Source: Chloroflexaceae bacterium (lineage in GTDB: Bacteria > Chloroflexota > Chloroflexia > Chloroflexales > Chloroflexaceae). Taken from it: DNA of 64,000 bases. Below the pieces are notes generated by a model. It saw only the letters and a program-made list of their open reading frames with translations. It did not search any database and was not told the origin of the DNA. The stretch spans positions 1 through 64,000 of the forward strand of contig JANQID010000041.1 in the NCBI GenBank assembly GCA_028282325.1. The letters are read 5' to 3'. Position 1 is the first letter of the stretch. Each line of letters starts with the position of its first letter. Made by a program: the position numbers and the translations under genes. Below, one piece after another: positions 46,046 through 55,638 of the stretch.

Positions 46046-46837
46046 ATGAGTCGGAATCTCCTGGCGTATGATGGGTATATCTTTGACCTGGATGGAACAG
46101 TCTATCTGGGTGAGACCGTGCTGCCTGGCGTTTTTGAATTGCTGGCGCGGCTACGAGCAGCCGATCGGCGTATTGCGTTTTTGTCGAACAATCCGACTCG
46201 CACCCGTTCACAATATGTTGCCAAGCTGAACCGGCTGGGCCTGGAAGCCAGCCTGGATGAAGTTATCAACTCATCGTATGTTATGGTTCAGTGGCTGTGT
46301 GAACATGCGCCAATGGCCCGGGTATTTGTGGTGGGCGAACAGCCGCTAATCGGCGAGCTTGAGGCTGCCGGTTTCCGTTTGAGCGAATCCCCCGATGCAA
46401 TCGATTTCGTCATTGCGTCGTTCGATCGAACCTTCACCTATGCCAAACTCCAGGTCGCCTTTGATGCTATGCGGGCCGGCGCGCGCCTGATCGCTACGAA
46501 CGCCGACCGCTATTGCCCCACGCCTGATGGCGGTCAACCGGATGCGGCGGCGATCATCGCCGCGATCGAAGCGTGTGCGAATGTTCGTTGCGAACTGGTT
46601 GTCGGCAAGCCGTCGCCCATTATGGCCGGGGTGATTGGCAAGCTGTTGAACGTACCCGCCGAACGCTGTCTTATGATCGGCGATCGGTTAGAGACCGATA
46701 TTGCGATGGGCATCCAGGCTGGTATGGCAACGGCGCTTGTGCTCACCGGTGCCAGCACGCGAGCCGATCTCACAGCGTCGTCGTATCAACCCGACTACCT
46801 CTTCGAAGACCTCACGGCTATGTTGCCATCCGCGTAG
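46046..46837 (+). CDS. HAD-IIA family phosphatase (NagD/phosphoglycolate phosphatase-like)
   Basis: A 263-aa protein. GYIFDLDGTVYLGE has the catalytic D14-x-D16. AFLSNNPTRTRSQY is motif II, and GKPSPIMAGVIGKLL and LMIGDRLETDIAMGIQAGMATALVLTG are motifs III and IV of the class IIA HAD phosphatases. Likely substrates are small phosphate esters such as p-nitrophenyl phosphate, phosphoglycolate or nucleotides. I use ATG 46046; an in-frame ATG at 46013 overlaps the receiver gene and adds 11 atypical residues. Confidence 0.9.
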   Translation: MSRNLLAYDGYIFDLDGTVYLGETVLPGVFELLARLRAADRRIAFLSNNPTRTRSQYVAKLNRLGLEASLDEVINSSYVMVQWLCEHAPMARVFVVGEQPLIGELEAAGFRLSESPDAIDFVIASFDRTFTYAKLQVAFDAMRAGARLIATNADRYCPTPDGGQPDAAAIIAAIEACANVRCELVVGKPSPIMAGVIGKLLNVPAERCLMIGDRLETDIAMGIQAGMATALVLTGASTRADLTASSYQPDYLFEDLTAMLPSA

Positions 46838-46923
46838 CCTGCCAGATTCGTTCTGAAGCGCTAGAATACCTGAATCGATTGTATGTGCCCAGCATTCGCC
46901 TCGATCTGTGCTGAGATGGCGCG

Positions 46924-46952
46924 CTTTACACTATACCTGGTGCGTGGTACGA
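46924..46952 (+). promoter_or_regulatory. Promoter of the glycosyltransferase pair
   Basis: TTTACA (46924-46929), 17-bp spacer, TACGAT (46947-46952). It leaves a leader of about 150 bases before ATG 47108. Confidence 0.6.
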
Positions 46953-47107
46953 TAAAGACCGGTTTGCAACAGGTTGATTCCTTAAATTATCGCAGCCGAT
47001 AATGCTGCTGATCCGGCTTCAGGCAATAGCATCGACGAGGCTGTTGTCTCAGAATGGTTTGTCCGAATACAGATTATTTTGCAACCTGAAGCTGATGTAA
47101 GGATCCT

Positions 47108-48241
47108 ATGCCACGAATATTGTTGCTTCATGTCTCAGTCGGAACGGGTCACAAACGTGCGGCTGAGGCACTTTGCAAGGCGTTCGAGCGTCGCCAGCCC
47201 GGCGAAGTTCGCGTCGAAGACGTTCTCGACCACACATCGCGCTTATTCCGACTGGCGTACGCCCGTTCATATCTCGAACTGACTGACCGTGCGCCGCTCG
47301 TATGGGGATATTTCTACACCCAGACCAATGCCGATCCCGAATTGGCAGACATTACCAACAACATTCGCAAGCTGGTCGAGAGCATTGGTACCAACGGCTT
47401 GAAAGAAGTGCTAAGAAATTTTATGCCGGATGTGATCGTCTGTACGCATTTCTTGCCGATGGAGCTGCTGGTTCGACTCAAACGGAATGCCCAGCTTACC
47501 CAGCCGGTCTATTGTGTCATCACCGACTACGCGGCGCATACGTTCTGGACGTATACAGAGATTGACGGCTACTTCGTTGCCGATGAGCAAACACGCAAAC
47601 AATTGATTGATCGCGGCGTTTCGCCATCTCAGATCAATGTCAGCGGCATCCCGATTGATCCGGACATCGCCGAGGCAAAAGAATGCGACGTTGTGCGCAA
47701 GCAGTTAGGGCTGCCCAGTGATACATACGTGATTACGTTATTTGGTGGCGGCGTTTCCAGCGAACGCATTCGCGTGATTGTGGAGGGATTGCTGGAAAGC
47801 GATGCTGAAGGTTCCTTAATCGTTGTTGCGGGACGCAATCCAAAAGTTGTTGATGAATTGTCGGATTTGCGATCTTCGCCAACGTTGGATCTTCAGGTGC
47901 TTGGCTATATTACCTATGTCGATGACTTGATCGTCGCCAGCGATCTTGTTATTACGAAAGCCGGCGGTTTGATCGTCAGCGAAGTGCTGGCGCGGGGCGT
48001 TCCGGTTGTTGTTATTGACCCGATTCTCGGTCAGGAAGAGTGGAATGCTGATTATGTCGTCAGCAGCGGCTCTGGTGTGCAGTTGCGTATGGCCGAGTCA
48101 GCTCCGAAAACCGTGCGCCGTTTATTGCAAGCATCGGTGATTCTCGACTATATGCGCGATAGCGCCGCACTGACAGGGCGACCACGATCTGCTATGGAAA
48201 TTGCCGAGAAGGTGATCGCTGATATCAGTAGCAAAGCTTGA
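47108..48241 (+). CDS. MGDG synthase/UgtP-family glycosyltransferase (1)
   Basis: A 377-aa GT-B (GT28) enzyme. ILLLHVSVGTGHKRAAEALCKAF is the MGDG-synthase N-terminal signature with the GxGH loop. VCTHFLPMELLVRL, YCVITDYAAHTFW and FFVADEQ-like (here YFVADEQTRKQL) follow. The C-terminal GGGVSSERI and ITKAGGLIVSEVLARGVPVVV bind the nucleotide sugar. Family members transfer glucose or galactose to diacylglycerol at the membrane. Followed 33 bases on by a second family member, consistent with stepwise glycolipid synthesis. ATG has AAGGAT three bases upstream. Confidence 0.87.
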   Translation: MPRILLLHVSVGTGHKRAAEALCKAFERRQPGEVRVEDVLDHTSRLFRLAYARSYLELTDRAPLVWGYFYTQTNADPELADITNNIRKLVESIGTNGLKEVLRNFMPDVIVCTHFLPMELLVRLKRNAQLTQPVYCVITDYAAHTFWTYTEIDGYFVADEQTRKQLIDRGVSPSQINVSGIPIDPDIAEAKECDVVRKQLGLPSDTYVITLFGGGVSSERIRVIVEGLLESDAEGSLIVVAGRNPKVVDELSDLRSSPTLDLQVLGYITYVDDLIVASDLVITKAGGLIVSEVLARGVPVVVIDPILGQEEWNADYVVSSGSGVQLRMAESAPKTVRRLLQASVILDYMRDSAALTGRPRSAMEIAEKVIADISSKA

Positions 48242-48274
48242 TGGCTGCGCAGGGTCTCTTGCTCAAGGTGATCT

Positions 48275-49531
48275 ATGCATCAGATACCAACAGATGTTCT
48301 CTTTGCGATTTCGGATACCGGCGGCGGTCACCGTAGCGCCGCGGTCGCTCTTGGTGCCGCCCTCGATGCCGTTAGTGGCGGCACGATCTCCCACGAAACC
48401 GTCGATTTTCTTAAGGTGACCGGAGTTCCGCTGATCCGCAGTGCGCCGACTCTCTACGACCATCTTTCAACGCGCTGGCTGCGTTTCTATGATTTTACCT
48501 TCCAGATTACGAACGGCGTCCGGCGTGTGGATATGCTTTCTCGTCTCATCTATCCGCGCGCGCGTCGCAATGTTGCGCGTGCGTTGCAGAAGTATCAACC
48601 CAGGTTAGTTGTGGTGACACATCCGCTGGTGCATCGCATTGTACGGGCCGCCCAGCGCGTCTACCGCTTGCCTCCCTTTCGGATCATTACCGTGGTCACC
48701 GACCTTGTAACCCTGCACGCTGCGTGGACCTATCCGCGCGTAGATTTGTGCCTCTTGCCCACCGACGAAGCCTATGATCTGATGCGTCGCCGGGGTATGA
48801 AACCGGAACGAATGGTGCGCACGGGTTTCCCGGTGCATCCCAAGTTTGCCGAATATGATCGTTCGCAGGCTGAAGCTCGGCGCGAGTTGGCTGTGAGCGA
48901 GGATCGTTTTACCGTCCTCATCACCGGGGGCGGCGTTGGTTCAGGCAACGTGCGGCAGCTGGTCTATGATCTGGAGCAGGCCTATCCAGAAAAACAGCTT
49001 CTCGTCGTGACCGGAAAGAATCGTGCCCTTTATGAAGATCTGACCTCGAACCGTCGTCATTCTCATAGCCACATTTATGGTTTCGTGAACAATATGGAAG
49101 TGTTGATGGCGGCAAGCGATATTGTTATCACGAAAGCTGGCCCCGGAACGCTGATGGAGGCGCTGGTGATGCGCCGCCCGGTGATTGTGACGGAAGCTGT
49201 AGGTATGCAAGAGCGCGGCAATATCGATTTCGTGCTCAACCACGAGTTGGGGACGTTCTGTCCTTCGCTTGAGCGCATTGTTGCGGCGGTGGATGAATTG
49301 ACCGATCAGCGGCGATATGCAGATATTGTGTCGCATCTCAGCGATGCGGTGCCCTGTGATGGCTCAACGCAGATTGCGCATATCATCCTAGAACAACTTG
49401 CCGGGATCGAAGAACAACCCCCGGTTCAACGTCCTCGACGGCGTCTACCCCTTCCGCGCGTTCGAAATCTAGGCAAAGCATTGCGGTTTCGTTGCATCGG
49501 CAGTTCGGCCAAGTCGATACGACGGAATTAA
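48275..49531 (+). CDS. MGDG synthase-family glycosyltransferase (2)
   Basis: A 418-aa paralogue of the preceding enzyme. LFAISDTGGGHRSAAVALGAAL has the GGGH loop. VVVTHPLVHRIV and IITVVTDLVTLHAAW match the acceptor side. VLITGGGVGSGNVRQL and IVITKAGPGTLMEALVMRRPVIV bind the sugar nucleotide. Divergence from the first copy is large, so it may add a second sugar or use another acceptor (inference). The C-terminal 35 residues are Arg/Pro-rich and may bind the membrane. It ends before a strong hairpin. Confidence 0.87.
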   Translation: MHQIPTDVLFAISDTGGGHRSAAVALGAALDAVSGGTISHETVDFLKVTGVPLIRSAPTLYDHLSTRWLRFYDFTFQITNGVRRVDMLSRLIYPRARRNVARALQKYQPRLVVVTHPLVHRIVRAAQRVYRLPPFRIITVVTDLVTLHAAWTYPRVDLCLLPTDEAYDLMRRRGMKPERMVRTGFPVHPKFAEYDRSQAEARRELAVSEDRFTVLITGGGVGSGNVRQLVYDLEQAYPEKQLLVVTGKNRALYEDLTSNRRHSHSHIYGFVNNMEVLMAASDIVITKAGPGTLMEALVMRRPVIVTEAVGMQERGNIDFVLNHELGTFCPSLERIVAAVDELTDQRRYADIVSHLSDAVPCDGSTQIAHIILEQLAGIEEQPPVQRPRRRLPLPRVRNLGKALRFRCIGSSAKSIRRN

Positions 49532-49606
49532 GCCCTTGCCATACTCCCGTGGCTGCTGCGTGTGCTGACTGTGCAGTGGAGCCAGGAGTGATCACACGAT
49601 CGCAAA

Positions 49607-49639
49607 ACCAGAGCGGCTCAATTGTTGAGCCGCTCTGGT
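49607..49639. terminator. Bidirectional terminator between glycosyltransferase and sortase genes
   Basis: ACCAGAGCGGCTCAA-TTG-TTGAGCCGCTCTGGT: a perfect 15-bp stem with a 3-base loop. On the minus strand it is followed by TTTT, serving the sortase gene. On the plus strand it follows the glycosyltransferase stop by 75 bases. Confidence 0.85.
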
Positions 49640-49655
49640 CGTTTGACGTCGGTAT

Positions 49656-50513
49656 TTATCGAATAGCCCAGGAGGAGGCGTTTGCGATGTTCGTGTGGTC
49701 TTCAACCGAGCCGAATGGGGTCGCGCGTACGACAACCCGCTGAGTAAATCGATCAGGCCCGGTTGGCGGCCAGCAGGTGACCAGCGTGACCATCTCGCTA
49801 TCGGTTGGTTGAATGTATCGTGCATTTGCCGCGCGTTGTTCAGCTGTCACGCCTTCTTCGTCGAGCACGAGCCGTTCGCGCACTACGTAGAGATATTGTT
49901 GTCCGTTGCTGTAGATGGATAGTTGATCTCCCGTCTCAACGTAAAACAGGTCTTTGAATACTTTGCCATAGCCGCCGACATGCCCGGCCAGAACTACGTT
50001 GCCGCCGTCGCCGGGATTAGCGGAGCCTTTGTGATGCCCGACTGCATACTCGGCGACCTCCCAAACGGCCACGGGCGCGCCGGCCTGCTCTTCCACTGTC
50101 CAGCCGACTTCGACCACTTTTGAGTCCGCATCAATACCTGGAATAACAATCCGATCCACCGTTGAAGGGATTCCGTCTACCAGTTCGGGCGGCGTGTCGC
50201 TATAAACCTGTCCGTTGTTATTGAATACCGGCATGTTGAAAACCGGGGGCTCGGCCTGAAACTGCAAGGCTTCGGCGTCTGCGCTGATCATTACGATGCG
50301 ATCGGCAGGAATATCGCTGTCGCCGCGCGCCGCCAGCCGCTGATAATCGATCTGAACATACATACCGCCCACGTAGAAGAGCAGATATATGCCGGCCAGC
50401 ATCAGGAGGTTGCCGATGGTCCAGATCAGCCGCGCACGTCGTGGCGTCGGCGAATGCGCTGCAGTGACGCGTGATAGTAGCTGTAATCGGTCAAGCGATA
50501 ATCGGTTAAACAT
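49656..50513 (-). CDS. Sortase family protein
   Basis: A 285-aa protein with one N-terminal membrane helix (about residues 28-48). The sortase barrel follows: RIVIPGIDADSKVVEVGW, NVVLAGHVGG with catalytic H178, and MVTLVTCWP with nucleophile C247, then Arg in PDRFTQRVVV. Sortases cleave sorting signals and link proteins to the surface or to each other. No LPxTG-type substrate gene is adjacent. It is a single-gene unit ending at a strong terminator. Confidence 0.9.
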   Translation of the reverse strand: MFNRLSLDRLQLLSRVTAAHSPTPRRARLIWTIGNLLMLAGIYLLFYVGGMYVQIDYQRLAARGDSDIPADRIVMISADAEALQFQAEPPVFNMPVFNNNGQVYSDTPPELVDGIPSTVDRIVIPGIDADSKVVEVGWTVEEQAGAPVAVWEVAEYAVGHHKGSANPGDGGNVVLAGHVGGYGKVFKDLFYVETGDQLSIYSNGQQYLYVVRERLVLDEEGVTAEQRAANARYIQPTDSEMVTLVTCWPPTGPDRFTQRVVVRATPFGSVEDHTNIANASSWAIR

Positions 50514-50589
50514 AGAGCGCTTATATATTCCTGCGACATGTTAGCAACGCTGATTGGAAATACGCAAACGGCATAGAGATAGATGTATA

Positions 50590-50782
50590 TGCCAAACGAT
50601 GCTACCCATGCCGCATATCACCCTGAACGGAGCCGCAGGCAGCGTGGATGCTACCCATGCCGCATGTCACCCTGAACGGAGCCGCAGGCAGCGTGAAGGG
50701 TCTCGGCTCGGCGTTGTGGGAATCGGAGATTCTTCGCTGCGCTCAGAATGACCCCATGCGGTGTCTCCCATATTGTTTGGTA
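50590..50782 (+). repeat. Dispersed inverted-terminal-repeat element, copy 5, with internal duplication
   Basis: Left end TGCCAAACGATGC (one base off TACCAAAC), right end TATTGTTTGGTA. It contains two tandem copies of a 49-bp unit (50598-50646 and 50647-50695, one difference) within the left arm, so it is longer than the others (193 bp). Same variant arm as copy 2. Confidence 0.78.
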
Positions 50783-50867
50783 TATGCCAGCAGCAGCAGC
50801 GCCAGTATAGCATAGCCTGTGGTTCATCGCCAGATAACTTTGTGCATACACGCACCGGATGCTGCGA

Positions 50868-51716
50868 TCACACAGCGCATTGGGTGACTGCAAACATTCC
50901 GTGCGATTCCATTTCGCTGCCCACGCTGCTGAAGCCGGCTTCACGCGCCCAACGCTCGACGCGCGCCAGCGAGCGTGTCCCCATCACCCACGGCTGACCG
51001 TGGCGATTGGTAAGCACATTGGCGATCAGCTTCAATTGAGGGTGCGAGATTTGGGTCGTGAAAAGTAAGATGCCGCCATCTCTCAAGAGGGTGCGAACGC
51101 CGGCCAGCGAGCGACAGACTGCCGCATCGTCGTTAAGAATTTCGTAGAGACCCGATGCAATGACAATATCTGGCTGGGGAGCGACTCGCGCCAGGTCGTC
51201 TGGGTTTGTTGCGTCACCGCGCTCGAAATGAATCCGATCGCTGAGCCAGAAATGACTGGCGATGCGGCGGCCTTCGGCTATGCTGCTTGCATCGATGTCG
51301 CGACATAGCGCGCGAATGTCCTCGCCGCCAAACTCGCTAATAACTTCGATGACATAGCGCCCTGGCCCTGAAGCGATATCGAAGATTTGCGTCGTATCGC
51401 CGCGGGTGCGTCGCGCTTGAATATGTTTGGTCAGGTAACGCTGAAGCAGCTCTTTGCGGGCGCGAGCGGCTCTCCAACCGAGTTGATGCAAGAAGATGCG
51501 GTCGATCCATTCGCCCGTTTTGTTTTGTCCGCTCGGCAGGTTGTGATACGCATAGTCAAGCATCAAGCCTGAGTCAAAGCCATATGCGGCGCCAATGGCC
51601 AGCCCGTCGCTAAGATGAGCGCCGACTCGCAGCGCGCTGCGGAGGAAAGCATAGTGCGGCGCGTACAAATGTAAGCTTGGCAGATTGCGCATATTCTGGG
51701 TTGTCACCAGTTGCAC
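50868..51716 (-). CDS. Class I SAM-dependent methyltransferase-like protein
   Basis: A 282-aa protein. IFDIASGPGRYVIEVI (about residues 111-126) is motif I of class I methyltransferases. CRDIDASSIAEGRRIA is motif II, and PDIVIASGLYEILND is the motif IV region. It resembles PF12147-type methyltransferases, often found with lipid acyltransferases, though none is adjacent here. The N-terminal 100 residues include AYGFDSGLMLDYAYHNLPSG. The start is supported only weakly. Confidence 0.78.
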   Translation of the reverse strand: MQLVTTQNMRNLPSLHLYAPHYAFLRSALRVGAHLSDGLAIGAAYGFDSGLMLDYAYHNLPSGQNKTGEWIDRIFLHQLGWRAARARKELLQRYLTKHIQARRTRGDTTQIFDIASGPGRYVIEVISEFGGEDIRALCRDIDASSIAEGRRIASHFWLSDRIHFERGDATNPDDLARVAPQPDIVIASGLYEILNDDAAVCRSLAGVRTLLRDGGILLFTTQISHPQLKLIANVLTNRHGQPWVMGTRSLARVERWAREAGFSSVGSEMESHGMFAVTQCAV

Positions 51717-51998
51717 GGCAATACTCCTTGTCTATCCCGTCTATAGAATTCACTACCCGATTTCGCCGTCATTGTATGTATGGTACGAGACAGCGAACCG
51801 GCAGTCGCCGGAGGGTGAAGCTGCGGGTGAAGTCGCTTGATTATGGCTCTAAAGTAGCACAGAAGCTCTGCGGTGAAACTGCGGCGGTTTGGTTGAGGGC
51901 CGAAGATGCGCGGTTAGAGGTATATTGGCAAGCGATGGTGAGAGATGGCCGATGAATCATATGTCGGGAGCAGCGATCGGTTGATTGTCAGCTCCTGA

Positions 51999-53117
51999 TT
52001 ATCGTATGGACGGCGGTTCAAGGCGTGGCGCTTGTGATAATATTTCGACGCCGTCATTATGCAACAGCGCCAGATCTTCGATGCGCACGCCGCCCCAGCT
52101 TTCCATATAGATTCCCGGTTCGATACTGAAGACGTTTCCCGCCTGAAGTTGTGCTGACTTGTCGCGCTGTTCCGGCGGCGTCTGTCGTAACGATGGCGCT
52201 TCGTGGATCGCCAGCCCGACGCCGTGGCCAAGGCCGTGACCGAAATGTTCGCCGAAACCGGCAGCGTTAATAACACCGCGCGCCAGGGCGTCAATCTCGG
52301 CGGCGCGCATGCCGGCCTGAACGCCGGTAATTGCCTGTCGTTGCGCTTCCAGTACTGTGGCGTATACGTTCCAGAACTGTTCGTTCGGTTCGCCCAGGAT
52401 GATCGTGCGGGTCAAATCGGCGTGATAGCCATCAACCCGCGCTCCCATATCGATGATGATCGGTCGTCCGGCGCCCAGACGATCATCGCCGGCGCGTGCA
52501 TGGGGTTGCGCGGCGTTTGGTCCGGCGGCGACGATAATGGGAAACGCCAGCCCTTCTGCGCCGCGTTCGCGCATGGCTACTTCGAGCATCCACGCGACCT
52601 GTTGTTCAGTCTGGTCCGGTCGCAATCCCGGCGTGATGGCTTTGAACGCCGCGTCGGTTATCGCAACCGCCCGGCGTATAGCGGCGAGTTCGTCGGCATC
52701 TTTGACCGCTCGCAGTTGCTCAATGAGTCCGTCGGCCTCGGAGAGCGTCGGCGGATTGGCGTTGTCAACGGAGGCGCGCAAGGCATCGAGAATACGTTGA
52801 TACAGCGCGACGCTCATCTGATTGGCCTCGAAACCCACTCGTTGCAGGCCCATCTCGGCGATGGCTTCAGCAAGCAAGCGATGGATGGGAGCAGTAACGC
52901 TGGATTCGCGTAGTGTGAACAATGGCGCTTCGCGCTTTGCGCGAATGCGGTAGCGCGAATCGGTAAACAACAGCGCTATGTCCTCGGTGATGAGCAGCGC
53001 ACCGCTCGATCCGCTGAATCCGCTGAGGTAACGAGCGTTGGCGTCGCTGGTGACAAACAGCGCGTCGAGTTTGCGCTCGCGCAACAGAGCGCGCAGGTTG
53101 GCAAGTCGATGGTTCAT
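51999..53117 (-). CDS. M24-family Xaa-Pro peptidase
   Basis: A 372-aa protein with a creatinase/prolidase N-terminal domain (1-130) and a pita-bread metallopeptidase domain. Expected metal ligands are present: D223 and D234 (IDMGARVDGYHADLTRT), H298 (GHGLGHGVG), E333 (SIEPGIY) and E347 (GVRIEDL). It cleaves X-Pro bonds at N-termini of peptides, in the cytoplasm. It is the last gene of a three-gene minus-strand operon after asd and an aminotransferase, with 7 bases to the latter. Confidence 0.93.
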   Translation of the reverse strand: MNHRLANLRALLRERKLDALFVTSDANARYLSGFSGSSGALLITEDIALLFTDSRYRIRAKREAPLFTLRESSVTAPIHRLLAEAIAEMGLQRVGFEANQMSVALYQRILDALRASVDNANPPTLSEADGLIEQLRAVKDADELAAIRRAVAITDAAFKAITPGLRPDQTEQQVAWMLEVAMRERGAEGLAFPIIVAAGPNAAQPHARAGDDRLGAGRPIIIDMGARVDGYHADLTRTIILGEPNEQFWNVYATVLEAQRQAITGVQAGMRAAEIDALARGVINAAGFGEHFGHGLGHGVGLAIHEAPSLRQTPPEQRDKSAQLQAGNVFSIEPGIYMESWGGVRIEDLALLHNDGVEILSQAPRLEPPSIR

Positions 53118-53124
53118 AATGCGT

Positions 53125-54333
53125 TCAACGCCAGCGCAGAGCGTCCATCGCCGCGCCGAGTTTTGCTATGCCTTGGGCAATATTCTCGCTGGATTGGTAG
53201 CTGAACGCAAGGCGGATCGCATCGTCGCCCTGGCCATCGGCATAACACTCAGTTCCGGGAAGAAATGTCACGCCATTCGCTGCGGCGATCGGCGCGAGTT
53301 TCAGCGCACGCATATCGGGCGGCAACTTACACCAGACGAAGAAGCCGCCCTCCGGCGTTTGCACCGTGACATCGATTGGAAACGATCGCTTGATGGCGTC
53401 GATCATCGTATCGCGCTTCTGACGATAGTGCGCTACCAGGCGCTCGATGTGTCGATCAAGCCGCCCTTCTGCGCAATAGCGCGCGACGACGCGGCTGATG
53501 AATGGCCCGGTCAAACCTTCGGGCTTGAATTCTATCAATCGTCTGATGATGTCGGGATGTCCGCAAGCCCAGCCAAGACGCAACCCCGGCGCAAGGATTT
53601 TTGAAAACGTGCCGATATGCAACACCCAGCGCTCAGAATCGAGCACTGCCAGGCTGGTTGGAGTTAGGTCTTCGAATCCAAGATCACCGTAGGCGTTATC
53701 TTCGACAACGACCACGCCATACTCCGCCGCGAGCGCGACCAACTTCCGCCGCCGTTCCAACGTCATTGTGACGCCGGTCGGGTTGTGATAATTGGGAATG
53801 GTATAGATAAAACGGGGGCGGATATTCTGCTGCTGCAAATCGATCAACGTCTGTTCGAGGATATCGATGTTCATGCCGGCGTGGTCGACGGGAATACTGA
53901 TCAGACGCGCACCGCCGAGTCGGAACCGCTTGATCGCGCCGAGAAAGCTGGGGCCCTCGATGATCACGATGTCGTCGACATCCACGAAAACCTGCGGCAG
54001 CAGGCCAAGGATCTGGTTTGAGCCGTAGCCGATGAATATATTGTCATAATCGGCGTGTATCCCCTGGCGCTGCAACCGCTCGATGATATGGTCAAGCAGG
54101 CCGCTATACACGTTGCCATAATTGAGCGCCGCTGCAGCGTCATCGGCCAACACGGCTGTCGCCGCGACGGCGAGATCATCGCTGGGAAAGAGAGTGGGAT
54201 CGGCCAGACCGTAAAGCAGGCTTATCTGATCTGACGCTTGGGGTTGTTCGGCGTCGGCGACTATCGGCGGCAACATTCTGGCGCGTGATGAAAAGAGATC
54301 GGACAGTTGGCGACGTGAATGTGATGTTGTCAT
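53125..54333 (-). CDS. PLP-dependent aminotransferase (LysN/2-aminoadipate type, fold type I)
   Basis: A 402-aa protein. LNYGNVYSGLLDHIIERL, IYTIPNYHNPTGVTMTLERR, VVEDNAYGDLGFE (D212) and IGTFSKILAPGLRLGW (Schiff-base K245) are typical of the 2-aminoadipate/MocR-like aminotransferase group. Located next to asd, it may act in the aspartate-family (lysine or diaminopimelate) pathway, but the amino donor and acceptor cannot be told. I use ATG 54333; the frame opens at TTG 54393 inside the asd gene. No clear ribosome-binding site precedes either. Confidence 0.88.
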   Translation of the reverse strand: MTTSHSRRQLSDLFSSRARMLPPIVADAEQPQASDQISLLYGLADPTLFPSDDLAVAATAVLADDAAAALNYGNVYSGLLDHIIERLQRQGIHADYDNIFIGYGSNQILGLLPQVFVDVDDIVIIEGPSFLGAIKRFRLGGARLISIPVDHAGMNIDILEQTLIDLQQQNIRPRFIYTIPNYHNPTGVTMTLERRRKLVALAAEYGVVVVEDNAYGDLGFEDLTPTSLAVLDSERWVLHIGTFSKILAPGLRLGWACGHPDIIRRLIEFKPEGLTGPFISRVVARYCAEGRLDRHIERLVAHYRQKRDTMIDAIKRSFPIDVTVQTPEGGFFVWCKLPPDMRALKLAPIAAANGVTFLPGTECYADGQGDDAIRLAFSYQSSENIAQGIAKLGAAMDALRWR

Positions 54334-54370
54334 AAGAATGGCATTCGTCGGTGTAACGTCAACGATATGT

Positions 54371-55420
54371 TTAACCAAGATACCCCTGAGCAACCATCAG
54401 TTCTGCGTTAAGCAGCGAGCCGCCCGCTGCCCCGCGAATAGTATTGTGGCCCAGGATGACAAATTTGTAACCAAACAGCGGGCATGCACGCACGCGGCCT
54501 ACTACTGTCGCCATACCATTGCCCGTGTCGCGGTCGCGGCGCGGCTGGGGACGATCCGGCGCATCGAGCACGACGATAGGTTGGCCCGGTGCGCTGGGAA
54601 GGCTCAGTTCCTGCGGCAATGCCTGGAAATCCCGCAACGCGGCTACAACATCTTCGATAGGCGGCTGTGTCGCCAGTTCAACCGCAACGCTTTCGAGGTG
54701 GCCTTCTAACACCGGGACGCGATTGCACTGAGCCGATGTGTTGAAACCGGCTGGTACGACTTTCTCATCGCGGAAGACACCGAGCATCTTCTGGGGCTCT
54801 GATTCGACTTTCTCCTCTTCACCGCCGATAAATGGCACTACATTGTCGACCGAGTCGTATGATGGCACGCCGGGGTAACCGGCGCCTGAGAGCGCTTGCA
54901 TACTTACAATCATCACCCGGCGCAATCCAAACTTGTCGAGCAACGGGCGCAGCGCCATCGTAAGCGGAGTAGAGGTGCAATTTGGATTGGTGGCAATAGC
55001 TCCGCTCCAGCCGCGTCGTTGGCGCTGAATATCGATCAGTTGCAGATGATCCGGGTTGACTTCGGGGATCAACAGCGGTACATCGATCTCCATACGATGA
55101 TTGGAGGCGTTCGAGCAGACGATATGTCCGGCGGCGGCCAGCCGCTCTTCGATTGGCCCGGCGACGCTACTGGGCAACGCGGAAAAAACGAGCGGCGTAT
55201 CAAGCGATGCTGTGTCTTCAAGCACTGTCATCTCACGCACAGCGGCGGGCATCTCGCTATCCAAAACCCAGCGGCAAGCCTCGCCATATGTACGTCCAGC
55301 GCTGCGCTCGCTGCCGACGACCGCGGCGATCTCAAACCAGGGATGATCCTGGAGCAATTGCACAAAGCGCTGACCGACTGTTCCTGTCGCGCCAAGAATG
55401 GCAACCTTGATGTTCGGCAT
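54371..55420 (-). CDS. asd: Aspartate-semialdehyde dehydrogenase
   Basis: A 349-aa enzyme that reduces aspartyl-4-phosphate with NADPH, for lysine, threonine and methionine synthesis. KVAILGATGTVGQRFVQLL (residues 5-23) binds NADP. ATNPNCTSTPLTMAL has the catalytic Cys at 148, and SMQALSGAGYPGV with the long ...NVVPFIGGEEEKVE insert marks the archaeal-type Asd. HNTIRGAAGGSLLNAEL near the end carries the conserved His. First gene of the operon. Confidence 0.94.
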   Translation of the reverse strand: MPNIKVAILGATGTVGQRFVQLLQDHPWFEIAAVVGSERSAGRTYGEACRWVLDSEMPAAVREMTVLEDTASLDTPLVFSALPSSVAGPIEERLAAAGHIVCSNASNHRMEIDVPLLIPEVNPDHLQLIDIQRQRRGWSGAIATNPNCTSTPLTMALRPLLDKFGLRRVMIVSMQALSGAGYPGVPSYDSVDNVVPFIGGEEEKVESEPQKMLGVFRDEKVVPAGFNTSAQCNRVPVLEGHLESVAVELATQPPIEDVVAALRDFQALPQELSLPSAPGQPIVVLDAPDRPQPRRDRDTGNGMATVVGRVRACPLFGYKFVILGHNTIRGAAGGSLLNAELMVAQGYLG

Positions 55421-55632
55421 AACGTTCCTTTCCTATAAGAAATTGCGCAAAGACGCCTGGACAAAATATTAAGGCGCATTTCCGCTTGAGTGTTCACACG
55501 GCGTTTGCATTTTGCAAATCGTACCATAGCCCTTTCAGACGGGCAAGATAACGAAGAGAGGCTACAAATCGCCAAAGATAGCAGCGCAATATCTGGAACA
55601 AATGCATAATAGCGTAAAAGCGTGAAATGTAG

Positions 55633-55638
55633 TATAAT
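55633..55638 (+). promoter_or_regulatory. Possible -10 box of the HTH gene
   Basis: TATAAT in GTAGTATAATTC. No convincing -35 box at 16-18 bp. It would give a leader of about 165 bases rich in short complementary stretches. Confidence 0.35.

Noticed and set aside
51778-51955. A 59-codon basic ORF in the gap between the methyltransferase and peptidase genes.
   Set aside because: No ribosome-binding site and no familiar content; coding status not supported.
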